Positions 35,085 through 39,257 of a stretch of DNA of 39,257 bases are shown one piece after another. Where the stretch lies: assembly GCA_964438695.1 (NCBI GenBank), contig CAYTKP010000006.1, forward strand, positions 1-39,257. The letters are read 5' to 3'. Under the pieces are notes generated by a model, which saw only the letters and a list, made by a program, of their open reading frames with translations, did not search any database and was not told the DNA's origin. Position numbers and translations under genes: made by a program. This stretch comes from Phoenicimicrobium sp964438695 (GTDB taxonomy: Bacteria > Atribacterota > Phoenicimicrobiia > Phoenicimicrobiales > Phoenicimicrobiaceae). Each line of letters opens with the position of its first letter. Positions within the stretch are counted from its first letter, which is position 1.

Positions 35085-35488
35085 TGGTAAAAAAGATAGA
35101 TCATATTGGGATTGCAGTTAAAAGTATTGAAGAAGTTAAGCATCTTTTTGAAAATATATTCAATTTAAAAATCATTGGAGAAGAGATTATAGAAGAACAA
35201 AAAGTTAAGGTTGCATTTATACCTTTAGGAGATAGTGAGTTAGAATTATTGGAATCTACTTTGCCTGACGGACCTATTGCTAGATTTATTGAAAAGAAGG
35301 GAGAGGGAATTCAGCATATTGCCTTCAAAGTAGATAACCTGGAAAGGATTTTAAGCGAATTAAAAGAAAAAGGTATTAGGTTGATTGACGAAAAACCAAG
35401 ATATGGAGCAGGCGGAGCCAAGATAGCCTTTTTACATCCCAAGAGCACCAACGGAATTCTTATCGAATTATGTGAAAGAAATGAATAG
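35084..35488 (+). CDS. mce: Methylmalonyl-CoA epimerase
   Basis: Interconverts (R)- and (S)-methylmalonyl-CoA, joining the mutase to the decarboxylase. 134 residues of the vicinal-oxygen-chelate fold; metal-ligand regions seen: IDHIGIAV (His7), GIQHIAFKV and GILIELCE. It overlaps meaB by one base, and mmdA follows after 22 bases. Confidence 0.93.
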   Translation: MVKKIDHIGIAVKSIEEVKHLFENIFNLKIIGEEIIEEQKVKVAFIPLGDSELELLESTLPDGPIARFIEKKGEGIQHIAFKVDNLERILSELKEKGIRLIDEKPRYGAGGAKIAFLHPKSTNGILIELCERNE

Positions 35489-35510
35489 AGAAAGGTGGTA
35501 AAATAAGCAA

Positions 35511-37067
35511 ATGGAATTTTCGATTAATGATTTAATTAAGACCTTAAGAGAAAAAGAGGAAAAAGTAAAGGCGGGCGGAGGAGAAAAAAGAATAGAAGCT
35601 CAACATAAAAAAGGTAAATTGACTGCCCGAGAAAGAATTGCCCTTCTTTTAGACAAGGATAGCTTTGTAGAGCTTGACCTTTTGGTAGAACATAGGTGTA
35701 CTAATTTTGGTATGGATAAAGTAGAAGCTCCTGGAGAAGGTGTAGTAACAGGTTATGGTACTATTGATGGGAGGCTGGTCTATCTTTTTACTCAGGATTT
35801 CACTGTTATCGGTGGTTCTCTGGGGGAAATGCATGCCAAGAAAATATGTAAAGTAATGGATATGGCTATGACTATGGGTGCCCCTTGCATCGGATTAAAC
35901 GATTCTGGAGGAGCTCGCATTCAAGAGGGAGTAGATTCTTTAAGTGGCTATGGTCAAATATTTTATCGTAATACTATTGCCTCAGGAGTTATCCCTCAAA
36001 TATCTGTAGTTGTTGGGCCCGCAGCCGGAGGAGCAGTCTATTCTCCCGCTATAATGGATTTTGTATTTATGGTAAAAAATATTGGTATAATGCATATTAC
36101 TGGCCCAGAAGTAATTAAGGCAGTTACTGGTGAAGTAGTAACCCCGGAACAGTTGGGAGGAGCAATGACCCATAATAGAAAGAGTGGGGTGGCTCATTTT
36201 GCAGCGGAGAGTGAAGAGGAAGTTTATCAGATGGTAAGAAAGTTGATTAGTTATTTACCCTCCAATAATATGGAGAATCCTCCTCAAATGGAGTGTAAAG
36301 ATGACCCAAATAGAGTAGAAGAAGCTCTTTTAAATATTGTACCTACTGATCCCAATAAACCTTATGATATGAAAGAGGTAATAAGGTATATTGTAGATGA
36401 AGGAGATTTATTTGAGACCCACCAATATTTTGCTACTAATATTATTACCGGATTTGCCAGGTTGAATGGTCAATCCATAGGAATAATTGCTAATCAGCCG
36501 AAAGTTTTAGCAGGTTGTTTAGACATTGATGCCTCCGATAAAGCTGCTCGCTTTATCAGATTTTGTGATGCCTTTAATATTCCTATTTTGACTTTAGTAG
36601 ATGTTCCGGGATTTTTACCGGGAACTGCTCAGGAATATGGAGGAATTATTCGACATGGAGCAAAATTATTATATGCTTACTCTGAGGCTACTGTTCCCAA
36701 GATTACCTTGATTACTCGAAAGTCTTATGGTGGAGCTTATCTGGCAATGTGTAGTAGAGACTTAAGAGCAGACCAGGTAATTGCCTGGCCTACAGCTGAG
36801 ATAGCGGTGATGGGATCTCAAGGAGCTGCCAATATTATCTTTAGAAAAGAAATAGCTAAAGCAGAAGATCCAGAAAAAGTTCGGCAGGAAAAGATTGAAG
36901 AATTTCGGCAAAAATTTTCTAATCCTTATGAGGCAGCTAAACGAGGCTATGTAGATATGGTTATTGATCCTCGGGAAACTAGGCCTCGTCTTATTACTAC
37001 CTTAGAGATGCTATCTACAAAGAGAGAAAGTAGACCGGCGAAGAAACACGGTAATTTCCCAGTTTAA
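35511..37067 (+). CDS. mmdA: Methylmalonyl-CoA decarboxylase alpha (carboxyltransferase) subunit
   Basis: 518-residue carboxyltransferase that moves the carboxyl group of (S)-methylmalonyl-CoA to the biotin carrier, yielding propionyl-CoA. Seen: KLTARERIALLLD, NDSGGARIQEGVDSLSGYG, VVGPAAGGAVYSPAIMDF, GFLPGTAQEYGGIIRHGAKL and MGSQGAANIIFRKE. Sequence alone cannot separate it from propionyl-CoA carboxylase beta, but the Na+-pump subunits downstream (mmdD, C, B) and the absence of a biotin carboxylase support the decarboxylase. Confidence 0.93.
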   Translation: MEFSINDLIKTLREKEEKVKAGGGEKRIEAQHKKGKLTARERIALLLDKDSFVELDLLVEHRCTNFGMDKVEAPGEGVVTGYGTIDGRLVYLFTQDFTVIGGSLGEMHAKKICKVMDMAMTMGAPCIGLNDSGGARIQEGVDSLSGYGQIFYRNTIASGVIPQISVVVGPAAGGAVYSPAIMDFVFMVKNIGIMHITGPEVIKAVTGEVVTPEQLGGAMTHNRKSGVAHFAAESEEEVYQMVRKLISYLPSNNMENPPQMECKDDPNRVEEALLNIVPTDPNKPYDMKEVIRYIVDEGDLFETHQYFATNIITGFARLNGQSIGIIANQPKVLAGCLDIDASDKAARFIRFCDAFNIPILTLVDVPGFLPGTAQEYGGIIRHGAKLLYAYSEATVPKITLITRKSYGGAYLAMCSRDLRADQVIAWPTAEIAVMGSQGAANIIFRKEIAKAEDPEKVRQEKIEEFRQKFSNPYEAAKRGYVDMVIDPRETRPRLITTLEMLSTKRESRPAKKHGNFPV

Positions 37068-37115
37068 ATTAGTGAATAGTGAATAGTCGTTAGTATTTAG
37101 TTGAGGATAGATTTC

Positions 37116-37171
37116 TACCATTGCGAAGAACGAAGTAAGTTTGTCCCAGCGAAAGTAGAGGAAGCAATCTC
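37116..37171. repeat. Dispersed-type repeat with ATTGC...GCAAT ends
   Basis: The stretch runs from CCATTGCGAAGAACGAAG to GAGGAAGCAATCTCA, with ATTGC (37120-37124) and GCAAT (37164-37168) able to pair. It resembles a family of intergenic repeats (ATTGCGA...GAAGCAATCTC) that I recall from several bacterial genomes. Confidence 0.45.
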
Positions 37172-37223
37172 AACTTGAAATTTGAAATTTACCAGTAGCG
37201 AATACTTAATAATAATCAATAGA

Positions 37224-37246
37224 CAGGCAAGACGCCCGCCCTACTA
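37224..37246. repeat. Dispersed spacer repeat, second copy
   Basis: Starts CAGGCAAGACGCCCGCCC and ends TACTA; 20 of 23 bases match 14402-14424. The spacer 37068-37298 otherwise holds short tandem-like words (GTGAATAGTGAATAGT near 37073; CTATTCACTAACGACTAACG from 37251). No gene is visible in it. Confidence 0.6.
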
Positions 37247-37298
37247 TATACTATTCACTAACGACTAACGATCATTAAAGAAGGAGGAAAGAATAAAT

Positions 37299-37679
37299 AT
37301 GCTTGAAGGAATAGGCGGAGCTATACAATTAGCTGTTATAGATATGGTTTTAGTATTTGCAGTACTTAGTGGTTTAGCTTTAGTTATGGTATTATTAAAA
37401 AATGTCGTTAAAACTAAAACTAAAGTTAGAAAAAAAATATCCAATCTTGAAGGAATTAAAATTACCCCTTCAACAGAGAGTTCTTCTAGGATAATAAGAC
37501 AAGAAGAAACCGAAGGTAAATTAGTGGCAGTAATCACTGCCGCTGTATCTTCATATTTAGAAAAACCAGGAAGTGAATTTAAAATACTAAGTATAAGAAA
37601 ATATGAACCGTCTACTATAAATCCTTGGATTGCTATGGGAAGACAAGAATTAATGTTAGGAAAAAATATTAAATATTGA
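37299..37679 (+). CDS. mmdD: Sodium pump decarboxylase gamma/delta subunit (OadG/MmdD family)
   Basis: 126 residues: one N-terminal membrane helix (about 10-34), a basic linker, then a short soluble domain with EGKLVAVITAAVSSYLE and the ending NPWIAMGRQELMLGK typical of OadG-type subunits, which hold the decarboxylase complex together. GAAGGAGG precedes the ATG. It is separated from mmdA by a 231-base spacer containing repeats. Confidence 0.85.
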   Translation: MLEGIGGAIQLAVIDMVLVFAVLSGLALVMVLLKNVVKTKTKVRKKISNLEGIKITPSTESSSRIIRQEETEGKLVAVITAAVSSYLEKPGSEFKILSIRKYEPSTINPWIAMGRQELMLGKNIKY

Positions 37680-37701
37680 AAAAAGAGGAGGACTATAAAA
37701 A

Positions 37702-38115
37702 GTGAGAAAATTTAAAATTAAAATTGAAGGAAAAATATATGAAGTAGAGGTAGAAGAAGTAAGGGAAAATAAAATATCAAAAGGAATCATTTCCGCTCCT
37801 CAACCGGTAGCAGCAAAAATAAAAGAAGAAGTAGTAGAACCAAAACCTGCAAAGGTTCCCAATAGCCCTGCACCATCTAAGGAGCCGACAGCAACAATTG
37901 CTGGAGAAGAGGTAGTGGCACCAATGCCTGGTAAAGTTCTTCAGTTAAGAGTAGCTGAGGGGGATAGCGTAAAAGAAGGAGATACTTTATTAATTTTAGA
38001 AGCTATGAAGATGGAAAATGAAATTATGGCTAATACTTCTGGTAGTATTAAAAAAATAAATGTCGCAGTAAATGATATGGTAGATACCGGCGATGTTTTG
38101 ATGGTGATAGGATAA
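37702..38115 (+). CDS. mmdC: Biotin carrier subunit of methylmalonyl-CoA decarboxylase
   Basis: 137 residues. The biotinyl domain (about 69-137) has the attachment motif EAMKMEN with Lys103 as biotin site, APMPGKV before it and DTGDVLMVIG at the end. A Pro/Ala-rich linker (about 45-68) gives mobility between the carboxyltransferase and the membrane pump. GTG start behind GAGGAGG. Confidence 0.94.
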   Translation: MRKFKIKIEGKIYEVEVEEVRENKISKGIISAPQPVAAKIKEEVVEPKPAKVPNSPAPSKEPTATIAGEEVVAPMPGKVLQLRVAEGDSVKEGDTLLILEAMKMENEIMANTSGSIKKINVAVNDMVDTGDVLMVIG

Positions 38116-38134
38116 AATAGAAAGGAGAAATTAA

Positions 38135-39253
38135 ATGAATCTTTTAATAAAAGTCCTTTCTTTGTTTACCCTTTCAGGATTTAATGAACTTAGTTGGGGC
38201 AATATAATAATGATCATGGTAGGAGGAGTATTATTATATGTTGCAATTGTAAAGAAATGTGAACCTCTACTCCTTCTTCCCATTGGCTTTGGAGCAATAT
38301 TAGTAAATTTACCCTTAACTGGAATAATGGAAGAGGGTGGTCTTTTATATTTTATTTCTTTTGGAATAAAACATGAAATTTTCCCCTGTCTAATCTTTAT
38401 GGGAATAGGAGCAATGACTGATTTCGGTCCTTTATTAGCTAATCCGATAACCTTTCTTTTAGGGGCAGCCGCTCAAGTAGGAGTTTTCATATCTTTGGTC
38501 GGAGCTGTGCTTTTAGGCTTTAATATTAGAGAGGCAGCTTCTATAGGTATTATTGGCGGGGCAGATGGACCGACAGCAATTTATCTTGCCGTTAAGATGG
38601 CTCCAGAATTATTGGGTGCTATTGCCGTGGCTGCGTATTCCTATATGTCTTTAGTTCCTATAATTCAACCTCCGATAATGAAATTATTGACTACTCCGGG
38701 AGAAAGAAAGATTGTAATGAAACAACTTAGGCCTGTGTCTCGAACAGAAAGAATACTTTTTCCTATCATTTCGACTGTTTTAATTGGCCTTTTATTGCCT
38801 GCTTCCGTCCCCATTATTGGAATGTTAATGTTAGGGAATTTATTTAGGGAAAGTTTAGTAGTGAATAGATTATCTAAAACTGCTCAAAATGAATTAATAA
38901 ATATTGTTACTATTTTTTTGGCAACTTGTGTAGGAGCAACTATGCAAGCTGAATATTTTTTAACTTTCAGTACTATTAAAATAATAATCCTGGGTTTGAT
39001 CGCCTTTGGATTTGGGACTGCTGGGGGAGTTTTATTTGCTAAATTATTGAATAAAATTACTGGGGGTAATATTAATCCTTTGATTGGGGCTGCGGGAGTG
39101 TCCGCAGTACCTATGGCTGCCAGAGTGGCCCAGAAAGTAGGCCAAGAAGCAAATCCCAGTAACTTCTTATTGATGCATGCCATGGGACCCAATGTAGCGG
39201 GAGTAATCGGAACCGCAGTTGCTGCCGGAGTAATGTTGACTTTATTGCAATAA
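38135..39253 (+). CDS. mmdB: Na+-pumping methylmalonyl-CoA decarboxylase beta subunit
   Basis: 372-residue polytopic membrane protein of the OadB/MmdB family that decarboxylates carboxybiotin and exports Na+. Seen: about nine hydrophobic segments, GGADGPTAIY (141-150) with the functionally essential Asp of the family, QPPIMKLLTT, and the C-terminal GGNINPLIGAAGVSAVPMAARVAQ and HAMGPNVAGVIGTA. AAAGGAG precedes the ATG. The stop codon lies four bases before the window ends, so the gene is complete. Confidence 0.95.
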   Translation: MNLLIKVLSLFTLSGFNELSWGNIIMIMVGGVLLYVAIVKKCEPLLLLPIGFGAILVNLPLTGIMEEGGLLYFISFGIKHEIFPCLIFMGIGAMTDFGPLLANPITFLLGAAAQVGVFISLVGAVLLGFNIREAASIGIIGGADGPTAIYLAVKMAPELLGAIAVAAYSYMSLVPIIQPPIMKLLTTPGERKIVMKQLRPVSRTERILFPIISTVLIGLLLPASVPIIGMLMLGNLFRESLVVNRLSKTAQNELINIVTIFLATCVGATMQAEYFLTFSTIKIIILGLIAFGFGTAGGVLFAKLLNKITGGNINPLIGAAGVSAVPMAARVAQKVGQEANPSNFLLMHAMGPNVAGVIGTAVAAGVMLTLLQ

Positions 39254-39257
39254 AATT

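Noticed and set aside
35511..37067. Propionyl-CoA carboxylase beta subunit
   Set aside because: No biotin carboxylase is present, and the membrane pump subunits mmdD and mmdB follow with a separate biotin carrier.
1..39257. CRISPR arrays, tRNA or rRNA genes, insertion sequences with transposases
   Set aside because: I looked for regular direct repeats, cloverleaf ends and transposase motifs and saw none.

Overview
The window is 39.3 kb of low-GC bacterial chromosome with about 38 protein genes, all on the + strand, mostly in tight operons. Housekeeping genes keep a Firmicutes-like order (secF, recJ, apt, rel, dtd; then comF, hpf, secA, prfB). The metabolic genes point to a strict anaerobe that ferments amino acids or organic acids using ferredoxin and sodium. 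This would suit an Atribacterota-like lineage (JS1/OP9) or another deep-branching anaerobic phylum. That placement is inference from gene content and composition; no rRNA is present.

Layout. 1-8131: 3' part of secF, a DUF2905 protein, recJ, apt, rel, dtd, a glycerophosphodiesterase and an MBL-fold hydrolase. 8132-10358: ahcY and comF. 10380-10606: a structured RNA closed by a perfect 14-bp helix, directly before hpf and best explained as a raiA-motif RNA. 10739-14253: hpf, an unrecognised conserved protein, a structured element that encloses a 28-residue hydrophobic peptide gene, a membrane HD-GYP protein interrupted by a false 100-N gap, and a DUF5317 membrane protein. 14518-18403: secA and prfB, the latter with a programmed +1 frameshift. 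18443-21181: etfB, etfA with a fused ferredoxin domain, and a cyclodeaminase-family gene ending at a clear terminator. 21474-21719: a decayed TRAP-transporter fragment. 21907-26932: a GntR regulator overlapping a four-subunit 2-oxoacid:ferredoxin oxidoreductase operon, then ackA. 26974-30690: nfnA, nfnB and gdhA. 30792-31601: a P-loop/Gls24-like fusion. 31897-39253: split methylmalonyl-CoA mutase, its chaperone MeaB, the epimerase and the four subunits of a sodium-pumping methylmalonyl-CoA decarboxylase.

How the genes fit together. GdhA can deaminate glutamate to 2-oxoglutarate, the KOR complex can oxidise that to succinyl-CoA and reduced ferredoxin, mutase plus epimerase give (S)-methylmalonyl-CoA, and the MMD complex decarboxylates it to propionyl-CoA while exporting Na+. 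NfnAB and ETF would balance NAD(P)H and ferredoxin, and AckA would make ATP. The direction in vivo cannot be read from sequence, so propionate oxidation by the reverse route is also possible.

The most unusual items are the peptide-encoding structured element (11983-12226), the RNA before hpf, the apparent ATA start of recJ, the assembly duplication inside the HD-GYP gene, the TRAP remnant, the compositional island of nfnAB, and several families of short repeats in the spacers.
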